From NCBI GenBank assembly GCA_001803165.1, contig MHAZ01000021.1, positions 186,001-250,000 on the forward strand: a DNA stretch of 64,000 nt, written 5' to 3'. Positions 34,583-43,506 of this stretch are shown here, one piece after another. The number at the start of each line of letters is the position of its first letter. Within the stretch, counting starts at the first letter, position 1. A model generated the notes under the pieces. It worked only from the letters and a program-made list of their open reading frames with translations, was not told where the DNA came from and ran no database searches. Source of the stretch: Stygiobacter sp. RIFOXYC2_FULL_38_25 (GTDB lineage Bacteria > Bacteroidota > Ignavibacteria > Ignavibacteriales > Melioribacteraceae). The position numbers were made by a program, and so were the translations under genes.

Positions 34583-36985
34583 ATGAAACGATTCTTTTAT
34601 TCTTCCATTTTACTCGCTGCAATTTTCACCGCACAATTATTTTCTCAAACCGATTTAGTTACAAAAAAGATTATCGAGATTGGTAAGACCGATAACCAAA
34701 CTATGCGTCATTTGGATATTCTCTGCAACCGAATTGGCGGCAGACCAATAGGTTCCGATGCATATACCAATGCTGCTAATTGGGTTTTAGGCGAATTCAA
34801 AAGCTGGGGAATAAAAGCAGAGCTTGATGAATCGGGAGAACTGCCTGTAGGCTTTAACAGAGGCGCTTGGTTCGGTAAAATGATTAAGCCGAAAGAAATG
34901 CACCTTGAGTTTGGAACACCGGCTTTCACTGCCGGAACTAAAGGTGTTCAGCGCGGGCACGTTGTTATTATACCAAGCACAGATGCAAAGTTGGATTCGC
35001 TCAAAGATAAAATTAAAGGCGCGTGGGTTTTAATTGATGGAATTAATGAAGGCTGGCCCCGCGACCGCGATTCTATTTCTACCTTAACAAAAAAGTTAAC
35101 CGCATTCGGAGCTATTGGAACAATTCAGCTTACAAAACTTCCAATTCGTTTGCTAGATGCGCGTTACAAAATTACATGGAATAAATTGCCGACTCTCCCC
35201 GATATAAAACTTCTCGATACTCAATTCAATGAAATAAAATCTCTTGCTGAAAAGGGAGAAGAAGTAATCCTTGAATTTGACATCCGTAATTTCTTTAAGC
35301 AAGGACCGGTAACATATAACAACGTTATCGGAATAATCCCGGGAACAGAATTTCCGAATGAGTATGTTGTTCTTGGCGCACACTTAGATTCTTACGATGA
35401 AGCAACCGGCGCTATTGATAATGGTTCCGGCGTAACACCAATGATGGAAGCGATGCGGATGCTTGCTCTTTCCGGCGCTAAACCTAAACGCTCTATTATG
35501 GTTCAAATATATGCCGGAGAAGAAAGAGGTTTGCTTGGTTCTAAATCATGGATTGCAAAAAATAAGGAACTCCTTCCCAAAATTTCCGTAATGCTAAATA
35601 AAGATTTCGGAACAAATCCAATAGTTGGAATTGGTATTCCAAAAATAATGATGGAACAAACCAAAGCAGTTGTTGAACCAATTTTAAACGCCGGATTAAA
35701 ATATCCTTTCAAGCTTACCGAAACCGGCGAATTTAGAAAAGCCGGACGTGGCGGCACAGATAGTCATTCATTCTTAATGGAAGGCGTTCCAACACCACGC
35801 TTAAGTTCCGAAGGGCCACATCAATATGGAAGAACCTGGCACACGCTTTACGATACTTACAATGAAGCCATTCCGGATGCGCAGGAAGATGCTTCCGTAA
35901 AAATTGCTTTGCTTGCTTATGGTTTCGCTAATCTCGATGAACTTCTTCCGCGCGAAGGCGCTTTTACTCCGGATGGAATTTATGCCGATATAACTACCGC
36001 ATCAAAAGGAAGAATTACACTTGCTCTCGATTATGAACACGTGCCAATGACTGTAGCTAACTTTGTTGGCTTAGCAGAAGGAACAATAAAAAACGATGCG
36101 ATTGCAGAAGGCAACCCTTATTACTCAAATATAGTTTGGCATCGTGTGGTTCCCACTCACGTTATTCAAGCTGGAATGCCGAACCCGCCTACCGGACGGG
36201 CAGACACCGGAAAAGAAACCGAAGGTCCCGGTTATGAATTTCCAAATGAGATTTATTCCGGTCTTTCTCACAACAAAGCTGGTATGCTCGGAATGGCTAA
36301 CGCTGGTCCGAACACGAACGGAAGCCAGTTCTACATTACTCTTGCCGACCGTTCTTACTTAGATGGCAACTATACTTTATTTGGCTGGGTTACTGATGGA
36401 ATGGATGTTGTAAATAAAATTGCTCAAGGCGATACAATTAGAAATATTACAATTACACGCATTGGGGAGAAAGCAAATGCGTTCAAAGTAACTACAGATT
36501 CTTTTATGAAGATGGTTAATGACGCCAAAGCAAAAGTTAAACTTGCCGATGAACAGAGAATTAAAACCGAAGCTCAACTTGTAGCGAACAATTATTCTAA
36601 TGCTTTAACAACTGCCAGTGGATTGAAATACATTATCAAGAAGGAGGGAACAGGAGAAAAGCCTCAACCAGGTTCTACAATCAAAGTTAAATACACAGGT
36701 AAGTTTTTAATTAGCGGAGTTGAGTTTGCAAGCACAAGCATTGAAGGGAAAGCAAATACAATTGATTCACCGGAAATATTTGAATATGTAATCGGGACAA
36801 CAAAAATTAATCCCGGAGTTGATGAAGCGCTTGCAGACATGAAACCAGGCGAAGTTAGATTAGTAATCGTTCCATCAAACTTAGCATTTGGAACAAGCGG
36901 ATTCTACGGTAAATCTATAGAAGGAAAGAAGCGCTTTGTAATTTCCCCAAACACAAGCTTGGTTTATGAGATTGAAGTATTGTAA
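34583..36985 (+). CDS. Exported M28 metallopeptidase fused to cyclophilin and FKBP prolyl isomerase domains
   Basis: An 800-residue three-enzyme fusion. After a signal peptide (FFYSSILLAAIFTAQLFSQ) comes an M28 zinc aminopeptidase (about 25-455) with PA insert; metal/catalytic motifs are HLDSYDEATGAIDNGSGV (about 266), GEERGLLGS (about 311), NKDFG and GGTDSHSF. Residues about 460-630 are a cyclophilin (VPMTVANFVGLAEG, YYSNIVWHRVVPTHVIQAGM, NTNGSQFYIT). Residues about 678-800 are an FKBP domain (LKYIIKKEGTGEKPQPGSTI, YEIEVL). It probably processes proline-rich or misfolded peptides in the periplasm, with isomerases presenting bonds to the peptidase (inference). Confidence 0.93.
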   Translation: MKRFFYSSILLAAIFTAQLFSQTDLVTKKIIEIGKTDNQTMRHLDILCNRIGGRPIGSDAYTNAANWVLGEFKSWGIKAELDESGELPVGFNRGAWFGKMIKPKEMHLEFGTPAFTAGTKGVQRGHVVIIPSTDAKLDSLKDKIKGAWVLIDGINEGWPRDRDSISTLTKKLTAFGAIGTIQLTKLPIRLLDARYKITWNKLPTLPDIKLLDTQFNEIKSLAEKGEEVILEFDIRNFFKQGPVTYNNVIGIIPGTEFPNEYVVLGAHLDSYDEATGAIDNGSGVTPMMEAMRMLALSGAKPKRSIMVQIYAGEERGLLGSKSWIAKNKELLPKISVMLNKDFGTNPIVGIGIPKIMMEQTKAVVEPILNAGLKYPFKLTETGEFRKAGRGGTDSHSFLMEGVPTPRLSSEGPHQYGRTWHTLYDTYNEAIPDAQEDASVKIALLAYGFANLDELLPREGAFTPDGIYADITTASKGRITLALDYEHVPMTVANFVGLAEGTIKNDAIAEGNPYYSNIVWHRVVPTHVIQAGMPNPPTGRADTGKETEGPGYEFPNEIYSGLSHNKAGMLGMANAGPNTNGSQFYITLADRSYLDGNYTLFGWVTDGMDVVNKIAQGDTIRNITITRIGEKANAFKVTTDSFMKMVNDAKAKVKLADEQRIKTEAQLVANNYSNALTTASGLKYIIKKEGTGEKPQPGSTIKVKYTGKFLISGVEFASTSIEGKANTIDSPEIFEYVIGTTKINPGVDEALADMKPGEVRLVIVPSNLAFGTSGFYGKSIEGKKRFVISPNTSLVYEIEVL

Positions 36986-37025
36986 CAATGTTTAGTAGAA
37001 ACAAAGTGATTAAATACTCAGTAAC

Positions 37026-37050
37026 ATTTCCGGGACGGTGTCTCGGAAAT
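37026..37050. repeat. Stem-loop upstream of the DUF1016 gene
   Basis: ATTTCCGGGAC-GGT-GTCTCGGAAAT has 11-bp arms with one G-T wobble. It lies between the peptidase fusion gene and the DUF1016 gene. No T-run follows, so a factor-independent terminator is doubtful; it may be another REP-like palindrome marking the left border of the inserted gene. Confidence 0.5.
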
Positions 37051-37083
37051 TGATTTATGAGAAAAAGTTTTTATGGGTAATAA

Positions 37084-38214
37084 ATGATGAGTTTAGAAAT
37101 TACCTCTAATAAAGAATATAAGAAGTGGCTTACCGAGCTAAAAACCAAAGTCCGCACTGCTCAGTTAAAAGCTGCCGTTAGAGTAAACACAGAACTCATT
37201 ACTCTTTATTGGGAAATGGGTGCAGACATCGTTTCAAAACAATCCGAAACCAAATGGGGCGATAGATTTCTCCGGCAATTGAGCAAAGATTTGGCGGAAG
37301 AATTCCCGGAGATGAAAGGTTTTTCCGAGAGAAATCTGAAGTATATCCGGCAATGGTATAGTTTTTACGCATCAACCACCAACGCAATTGGGCAACAACC
37401 TGTTGCCCAAATAACGAAACAACTTGTTTCGCAATCGCCTGCGGTATCAAACAGCGAACAGACTGTTGATCTAAATGGGCAGCAAGTTGTTTCACTTATT
37501 ACCCAAATCCCATGGGGTCATAACATTGCAATCATCGCAAAATGCAAGAATATTGAGGAGGCGCTTTTCTATATTCAAAATACTATCGAGCATGGATGGA
37601 GCCGTAGTGTTTTAATTCATCAAATAGAGAGCGGGTTATTCCGCAGAACAGGAAGCTCGGTTAACAATTTTACTCTTACTCTTCCCTCACCGCAGTCCGA
37701 TCTTGCAAAACAAACTATTAAAGATCCCTATGTTTTCGATTTTCTAAGCATGACCAAAGATTATAACGAGCGCGAGTTGGAATCCGGACTTGTTGATCAT
37801 TTGACTCACTTTCTATTGGAACTCGGCGCCGGGTTTGCCTATCTGGGAAGGCAAATACAAATTAATGTGGGCGAAAAAGAATTCTTTATCGATCTTCTCT
37901 TCTACCATACAAGGCTTCACAGCTATGTTGTGGTAGAACTTAAAACCGGAGACTTTGAACCGGAGTTTGCCGGTAAACTTAATTTTTATATTAAAGCTGT
38001 TGATATGCAATTTAAAAAAGAGGGAGACCAGCCTACAATAGGAATTCTGCTATGCAAAAAGAAAGATAAACTTGTAGCCGAGTACGCTCTTAGCGATATA
38101 CATAAACCAATTGGTGTCTCCGAATACCAGTTAACACAATCTCTGCCGGATAATTTAAAACCAAGCTTGCCAAGTATTGAAGAAATTGAAAGAGAATTTG
38201 ATGTGGAACGATAA
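37084..38214 (+). CDS. DUF1016-family PDDEXK nuclease (YhcG-like)
   Basis: A 376-residue protein. The N-terminal DUF1016_N domain spans about residues 5-100 (LKAAVRVNTELITLYWEMGA, then FSERNLKYIRQWYSFY). A Gln-rich linker follows. The C-terminal PDDEXK domain begins near IPWGHNIAII, with the catalytic FFIDLLFYH (about 266) and VVVELKTGDF (about 281-290). The family is associated with mobile and defence loci. The start MMSLEITSNK could be either Met codon. It sits between the peptidase fusion gene and a fossil copy of that gene's 3' end, so it is likely an insertion. Confidence 0.9.
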   Translation: MMSLEITSNKEYKKWLTELKTKVRTAQLKAAVRVNTELITLYWEMGADIVSKQSETKWGDRFLRQLSKDLAEEFPEMKGFSERNLKYIRQWYSFYASTTNAIGQQPVAQITKQLVSQSPAVSNSEQTVDLNGQQVVSLITQIPWGHNIAIIAKCKNIEEALFYIQNTIEHGWSRSVLIHQIESGLFRRTGSSVNNFTLTLPSPQSDLAKQTIKDPYVFDFLSMTKDYNERELESGLVDHLTHFLLELGAGFAYLGRQIQINVGEKEFFIDLLFYHTRLHSYVVVELKTGDFEPEFAGKLNFYIKAVDMQFKKEGDQPTIGILLCKKKDKLVAEYALSDIHKPIGVSEYQLTQSLPDNLKPSLPSIEEIEREFDVER

Positions 38215-38243
38215 TGAGTAACAGAAATTTTGTTTCCCAATAG

Positions 38244-38330
38244 TTTTACTGCATTTTGATTGAAGGTAAAAAGCGTTTTGTGATTTCTCCAAACACAAGT
38301 TTGGTTTACGAAATTGAGATTATACAGTAA
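38244..38330 (+). pseudogene. Fossil 3' end of an FKBP-domain gene
   Basis: Reads FYCILIEGKKRFVISPNTSL, then VYEIEIIQ and a stop at 38328-38330. It matches the C-terminus of the peptidase-cyclophilin-FKBP fusion (IEGKKRFVISPNTSLVYEIE, then VL). Over 20 codons from 38259 about ten differ and all differences are synonymous, so the copy was under protein-level selection before it lost its upstream part. No reading frame continues upstream of 38244. Confidence 0.88.
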
Positions 38331-38461
38331 CAGTTGTAGAATAATTTAGTATTCTCTGCCGCAACTGTAAAGTTTTGGATGATTATTGCGTATTAGTAAT
38401 TAGTTACTTCGGCAAGAATCGTTGTAATACGCAAAATTATCCCTTCAAGAATGGAGTGGTT

Positions 38462-39688
38462 ATGAAAAGAACACTGCTAAAGGTCTTTTGCTACGCAGCA
38501 TTTTTACTAATCTACGCATGCGATTCAAACAACGTTAACCCGGTTGAAAACCCAAAAAGAGAATTTTCTCTTCTTGAAAAGCAGTTAGCTTCATCAGCAG
38601 ATGATTTTTCTTTTAAGCTTTTCAAACAAGTTTATAATTCCGAACCGGATAAAAATTTATTTGTCTCCCCCCTTAGCATTTCTATGGCGTTGGGAATGAC
38701 GATGAACGGTGCCGATGGAACTACCTATGACGGAATGAAATCAGTTTTGTCTTTGGATTCATTTACGAGGCAGCAAGCAAACGAAACTTATCAATCATTG
38801 ATGAATCTACTCTGTTCCGTTGATCCAAAAGTTACTATGAACATTGCAAACTCGATTTGGTACAACAAGGATTACACGTTTCAAACGGATTTTATTGAAA
38901 CAAACAAAAAGTATTTCAATGCGGTTGTTAACGCGATGAACTTTCAAGATCCGGCAACTGTAAACGTAATCAACAACTGGGTTAAGACTTCAACCAAAGA
39001 CAAGATTGAAAAAATTGTTGATCAGATTTCCCCAGAGACTATAATGTATCTCATCAACGCAGTTTACTTTAAGGGAACGTGGAAATATCAGTTCGATGCA
39101 AACAAAACGAAAGATGATATTTTCACCACTGAATCCGGCAAAAAAGTTGCCGTTAAAATGATGGAACAAGAAACCGAGATTTCCACATTTAGCAACGAAC
39201 TATTTACCGCGGTGGATTTGCCATACGGAAGCAGCGCTTTCAGTATGACTTTGTTTCTTCCTAATACCGAAAAAAAACTGCGAGAAGTAGTTTCTTATTT
39301 AACCAGAGAGAATTTCGATTCAGTTGTTAATCATCTTGCAAGCGGGAAAAGAAATTTATTCCTACCAAGATTCAAACTTGAGTACAAAATAAAATTAAAC
39401 GACGTATTAAAAGCACTTGGAATGGGAGAAGCTTTCGACCCGGGCAAAGCCAACTTTAAAAAACTTTATGCCGGAATCGGCAACGCTTACATCAGCGATG
39501 TTGATCATAAAACATATGTTGATGTGAATGAAGAAGGAACGGAAGCGGCAGCAGTTACCTCCGTTGTAATAGGTGTTACTTCAATTATGAATAACAACAT
39601 CAGATTTGATAAACCTTTTTTGTTTTTGATTCGCGAGAAAAACAGCGGTGCTATAATTTTTGTTGGAACGCTTGCTGATCCAAGCTGA
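38462..39688 (+). CDS. Serpin-family serine protease inhibitor, lipoprotein
   Basis: A 408-residue serpin. The SPII signal (VFCYAAFLLIYACDSN) indicates a lipid-anchored envelope protein. Serpin signatures: NLFVSPLSISMALGMTMNGA, LINAVYFKGTWKYQFDANKT, and the breach/hinge YVDVNEEGTEAAAVTSVVIG with the reactive-centre loop following (about residues 355-375), then IRFDKPFLFLIREKNSGAII. A normal hinge (GTEAAAVT) indicates a functional inhibitory serpin; the P1 residue cannot be fixed by eye. The ATG at 38462 is chosen because the signal peptide begins there. Confidence 0.93.
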   Translation: MKRTLLKVFCYAAFLLIYACDSNNVNPVENPKREFSLLEKQLASSADDFSFKLFKQVYNSEPDKNLFVSPLSISMALGMTMNGADGTTYDGMKSVLSLDSFTRQQANETYQSLMNLLCSVDPKVTMNIANSIWYNKDYTFQTDFIETNKKYFNAVVNAMNFQDPATVNVINNWVKTSTKDKIEKIVDQISPETIMYLINAVYFKGTWKYQFDANKTKDDIFTTESGKKVAVKMMEQETEISTFSNELFTAVDLPYGSSAFSMTLFLPNTEKKLREVVSYLTRENFDSVVNHLASGKRNLFLPRFKLEYKIKLNDVLKALGMGEAFDPGKANFKKLYAGIGNAYISDVDHKTYVDVNEEGTEAAAVTSVVIGVTSIMNNNIRFDKPFLFLIREKNSGAIIFVGTLADPS

Positions 39689-39753
39689 GAAGTTTTCAGC
39701 TGTCTGCTTTCAATATAGGTTTTTGCTGAAAGCTGACGGCTTAAAGCTTATAG

Positions 39754-40638
39754 CTACCCATCATACCTTTTTCTTCTGTTGCTTGATGTGCGGCATTCAT
39801 CCGAGCAGCAGTAATCGTGTTCAATCTTACATTCATTGCAAGTTACCAGCAGCTTATCGCAATCTTGGTTGTGGCAGTTGATGTAGTATGATGCCGGCGT
39901 TCCGCAAAAGTAACATTTGCTGATGTGTTTCGTTTCTTCGTTTGTATTTGGGGTGATGACTCTGCGCTCATCAAAGACAAACATGCTGCCTTCCCAATAT
40001 TTATCCGGAAATTGATTTATGTAATTCCAGATTCCGCCGTTCATCTGATAAACATCTTGGAAACCATGTTCAACCAAATAAGCACTCGCTTTTTCGCAAC
40101 GGATTCCACCCGTGCAATAAGTTACAACTGTTTTGTCTTTGTAGTCTGCAATTTCATCGGCAACTTTTACCCAATCGCGGAAGGTTTCCATCTTCGGCGC
40201 AACTGCATTCTTAAATTTTCCAATCACACTTTCGTATTCGTTGCGCGCATCAATAATTAGAAACTCTTTGCCGCTTTCATAAAACTCGTTCAACTTTTCC
40301 GGCGCCAAATACTTTCCGGTTTTGGAAAGATCAACTTCGCCAAAGCTCGCGTTTACAATTTCCCTTTTTAATCTAACATGAATTTTCCTAAAAGCGTGTC
40401 CGGAATTTTCATCTTCCTTGAACCAAATATCCGAGAACTGCGGATAGCTGCGTATTTCATTCTTGAACGCTTCGATGTTTTCAACTGTGCCGGAAACAGT
40501 TGCGTTAATTCCCTCGCTGGAAATCCAAACGCGTCCTTTGATATCGTGATTCTGGCAGAATTGTAAATGATCTTGTACAAATTTTTCCGGCTCGGGAAAG
40601 CTGATGTATTTATAAAAAAGTAAAACCCGGTAATCCAT
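39754..40638 (-). CDS. trhO: tRNA uridine(34) hydroxylase TrhO (rhodanese-related, YceA-like)
   Basis: Oxygen-dependent hydroxylation of wobble U34 to 5-hydroxyuridine in tRNA. The 294-residue protein shows the N-terminal acylphosphatase-like domain (HDIKGRVWISSEGINATVSG), a rhodanese domain with active-site VTYCTGGIRCEKASAYL (Cys about residue 174), and a Cys-rich C-terminus (CYFCGTPASYY, CDKLLVTCNEC, YCCSDEC) typical of the longer family members. The ATG at 40638 (MDYRVLLFYKY) is preferred over a start 14 codons upstream. It diverges from the YciI gene across 57 bases. Confidence 0.93.
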   Translation of the reverse strand: MDYRVLLFYKYISFPEPEKFVQDHLQFCQNHDIKGRVWISSEGINATVSGTVENIEAFKNEIRSYPQFSDIWFKEDENSGHAFRKIHVRLKREIVNASFGEVDLSKTGKYLAPEKLNEFYESGKEFLIIDARNEYESVIGKFKNAVAPKMETFRDWVKVADEIADYKDKTVVTYCTGGIRCEKASAYLVEHGFQDVYQMNGGIWNYINQFPDKYWEGSMFVFDERRVITPNTNEETKHISKCYFCGTPASYYINCHNQDCDKLLVTCNECKIEHDYCCSDECRTSSNRRKRYDG

Positions 40639-40695
40639 TCTCTTCCTTTCTTCTCGCATTGCGCTTATATTTGTCCGCAAAAATAGTAAATAGGA

Positions 40696-40995
40696 ATGAA
40701 AATGAGATACGTTGTCGTAGAAATAATTTATAAGGCGCCCATTGAGAAAATTGAGGAATTAACGCCAATTCACAGAGAATTTCTTCAACAGGGATACGAA
40801 TCCGGAATGCTACTCGTCTCCGGACCGAAAGTACCGCGCACGGGTGGAATTGTGATTGCAAAAGCTAATTCTATGGAAGAGATAACCGGGTTCTTTAAGA
40901 ACGATCCTTACGCTTTGAATGATGCGGCTGATTACAGTTTTATAGAGTTTAACCCGAAAAGCTACCAAGAGATTTTGAAAGGATGGTTGGAATAA
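40696..40995 (+). CDS. YciI-family protein
   Basis: A 99-residue dimeric ferredoxin-like alpha/beta-barrel protein of the YciI group. Landmarks are VVVEIIYKAPIEKIEELTPI, the conserved His in HREFLQQGYESG, SGPKVPRTGGIVIAKANSME and the conserved Asp in FFKNDPYALNDAADY. Family function is poorly defined, although some members have dioxygenase- or lyase-like activity. The Met at 40702 is an alternative start. The short divergent spacer implies shared control with trhO. Confidence 0.88.
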   Translation: MKMRYVVVEIIYKAPIEKIEELTPIHREFLQQGYESGMLLVSGPKVPRTGGIVIAKANSMEEITGFFKNDPYALNDAADYSFIEFNPKSYQEILKGWLE

Positions 40996-41068
40996 AAATA
41001 GTACGAAGACTTTGCCTACCTAATTAACTTCATCGTTGCTATATTTGGGTCAAAATTAGTGATAGTAT

Positions 41069-42400
41069 ATGAATCAGCCTGATGTGCGCGTTGGAGTTCT
41101 AACGGAAAAGGAAATCCGCTTCGATTTGTACGGCGAATTCTCCATTCACAGTTACGAAAAAAAATTCAGCGGTAAGTTTACAGCTAAGCTTGCCGAAAAT
41201 CTCATAGTTCTCTTCCAGGACAAAAAAGAAGTTCTCTCGGCAAAGGAGATTACTTTTATTCCGAACGATCTGGAAATAGAATCTTTTCTGCTTCGCGATG
41301 TTGTTATTGGAATCAATTTTCACTGGCAGAAAAAAGAAAACCAGCGCTTCCGCGGCAAGCTGAACTTGATTAAAGAAGATGATAAGATTACGGCAATCAA
41401 TATTCTTCCGCTGGAAGATTATCTTACAAGTGTTATCTCATCAGAAATGAGCCCAAACTCGTCGGTAGAACTTTTGAAAGCGCACGCAATTGTCTCGCGC
41501 GGCTGGCTTCTTGCACAGTTAGCAAAGAAGAAAACTCACACCACTACAATGATTGAGAACGCTTCAGAAGATGAATTAATCCGTTGGTACGATAGAGAAG
41601 ACCATGTAAACTTTGATTTCTGCGCGGACGATCATTGCCAGCGCTATCAAGGAATAACAAAAATTATTAACGATCACGCAACAACTGCAATCTTTGAAAC
41701 GCGCGGATTGTTCTTAACCTACAACGATAAAATTTGCGATACTCGTTACTCAAAAAGCTGCGGCGGAATTTCGGAAGCATTCGAAGCTTGCTGGGAAGAT
41801 ACACCGCATAAATATCTTTCTCCTATTGTTGATTACAAGTTTGAGTTGGATGGCTATGATGTTGATCTAACCAAAGAAGCTTCCGCTGAAAAATGGATTA
41901 AGAGTTCGCCTCACGCATTCTGCAACACAACCGATAAAAAAATTCTCTCGCAAGTTTTGGTTGATTTTGACCAAGACACAAACGATTTCTTCCGCTGGAA
42001 AGTAGAATACACACAAGAAGAAATTGCCGGATTAATCAATACAAAAAGCGGTTTTGATTTTGGAGACATTCTCGATCTCGTTCCTGTAAGCAGAGGCGCG
42101 TCATCAAGACTAATCAAACTAAAAATCGTTGGCTCCAAAAAAACTTTAACAATTGGTAAGGAACTTGAAATCAGAAAGGTTCTTTCCAAAACTCATCTCT
42201 ACAGTTCGGCATTTATTGTTCAAAAAGAAAATATTGTTAACGGAGTTCCGCAGAAATTTACTTTACTTGGCGCCGGTTGGGGACATGGAGTTGGGCTTTG
42301 CCAAATAGGCGCGGCAGTTATGGGAGAAAAGGGTTACACGTTTGATGAAATCCTAACGCATTACTTCCGCGGCGCAACAATTCAAAAAGGATATGAATGA
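41069..42400 (+). CDS. SpoIID/LytB-domain protein
   Basis: A 443-residue protein with a SpoIID domain, a family whose founder is a lytic transglycosylase acting on denuded peptidoglycan. Motifs: LPLEDYLTSVISSEMSPNSS, LKAHAIVSRGWLLAQ, RYSKSCGGISEAFEACWED and the C-terminal GAGWGHGVGLCQIGA. There is no N-terminal signal sequence, unlike classical SpoIID, so cytoplasmic or atypical export is possible. Its stop overlaps the glycosyltransferase start (ATGA, 42397-42400), opening a four-gene coupled operon. Confidence 0.9.
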   Translation: MNQPDVRVGVLTEKEIRFDLYGEFSIHSYEKKFSGKFTAKLAENLIVLFQDKKEVLSAKEITFIPNDLEIESFLLRDVVIGINFHWQKKENQRFRGKLNLIKEDDKITAINILPLEDYLTSVISSEMSPNSSVELLKAHAIVSRGWLLAQLAKKKTHTTTMIENASEDELIRWYDREDHVNFDFCADDHCQRYQGITKIINDHATTAIFETRGLFLTYNDKICDTRYSKSCGGISEAFEACWEDTPHKYLSPIVDYKFELDGYDVDLTKEASAEKWIKSSPHAFCNTTDKKILSQVLVDFDQDTNDFFRWKVEYTQEEIAGLINTKSGFDFGDILDLVPVSRGASSRLIKLKIVGSKKTLTIGKELEIRKVLSKTHLYSSAFIVQKENIVNGVPQKFTLLGAGWGHGVGLCQIGAAVMGEKGYTFDEILTHYFRGATIQKGYE

Positions 42401-43506
42401 GAGTACTTTTCACTTGTCTTTCCCAAAGTTGGGGCGGAATGGAAATGTACGCCTTAACTACGGTTAAGCAGCTTCTCAAACACAATATCGAAACCGAACT
42501 TGTCTGCTACCCCGATTCGCAGCTTCACCAGGAAGCAGTTAAAGAAAATATTGCTGTACATACTTTCCGATTCAAATCTTATTTTAGTCCGGCAGCAATC
42601 AGCAAACTTTCCTCTTTGATAAAGAAAAACTCTTACGATGTAGTTGAGTGTGGCGGCTCAAAAGATTTATGGTTTGTTGTTCCGGCGCTTAAACTCTCCG
42701 GCTCCATTATTCCCCTTTTTCTTTCTAAGCAAATGGCGTCGTTCGTTATTAAGAAAGATATGATGCACCGATGGATTTACAACCGCGTTACCAAAGCGTT
42801 TGCCATCAGCAATATGATTTTGAAGAATCTTGAAGAAACAACACCGCTTACAAAAGATAAAATTATTCTTCTGCACAACGCTATTGATACAACGAAGTTT
42901 GATCCGGCAAAGATTGATAGAACTAAAGTACGAAAGGAATTTTCGATCGCGGATGATCAATTGTTGATCGGAATGATCGCGAGATTTAGTCCCGGCAAAG
43001 GACATGAAGAATTTCTTAGAGCCGTAGAACTAATACTTGCTAAGCACTCAAACATTAAATTTATGATTGTCGGTGAAGCAAGCCGGGGCGAAGAAAGCTA
43101 TGCAAAGAAAATAAATGCGCTTGCCGGTGAGTTAAATATTTTGGATAAAATAATTTTCACCGGTTTCCGTAAAGACACTCCGGAAATTTTAGCCGCGCTT
43201 GATATATTTATTTTCCCTTCGCACGATGAAGCTTTTGGAATTGCGCTTGCCGAAGCGCTCAGCATGAGCAAGCCTTCAGTTTGTTCTAACTTTGCCGGAG
43301 TGTTAGATATTGCCGTTGATGATGAGACCTCTTACTTGTTCGAAAAAGGAAACGGCGACGATTTGGCATCCAAGACAGAGAAGCTAATTAACTCTAAAGA
43401 AACCAGAGAACGTTTTGGCATAGCGGCAAGAAGACGAGCTATCGAAATGTTCGACTTAGAAATTTGCACAGAAAAATTAATTCAACACTTTAAGCAAAGC
43501 AGATGA
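42397..43506 (+). CDS. Glycosyltransferase family 4
   Basis: A 369-residue GT-B glycosyltransferase. The N-terminal domain starts RVLFTCLSQSWGGMEMYAL, and the C-terminal nucleotide-sugar domain has IGMIARFSPGKGHEEFLRAV, FTGFRKDTPEILAALDIF and the EX7E motif DEAFGIALAEALSMSKPSV. The acceptor is unknown; the neighbouring SpoIID-like gene suggests a role in envelope or glycan work. Both its start and its stop overlap neighbouring genes by four bases. Confidence 0.92.
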   Translation: MRVLFTCLSQSWGGMEMYALTTVKQLLKHNIETELVCYPDSQLHQEAVKENIAVHTFRFKSYFSPAAISKLSSLIKKNSYDVVECGGSKDLWFVVPALKLSGSIIPLFLSKQMASFVIKKDMMHRWIYNRVTKAFAISNMILKNLEETTPLTKDKIILLHNAIDTTKFDPAKIDRTKVRKEFSIADDQLLIGMIARFSPGKGHEEFLRAVELILAKHSNIKFMIVGEASRGEESYAKKINALAGELNILDKIIFTGFRKDTPEILAALDIFIFPSHDEAFGIALAEALSMSKPSVCSNFAGVLDIAVDDETSYLFEKGNGDDLASKTEKLINSKETRERFGIAARRRAIEMFDLEICTEKLIQHFKQSR

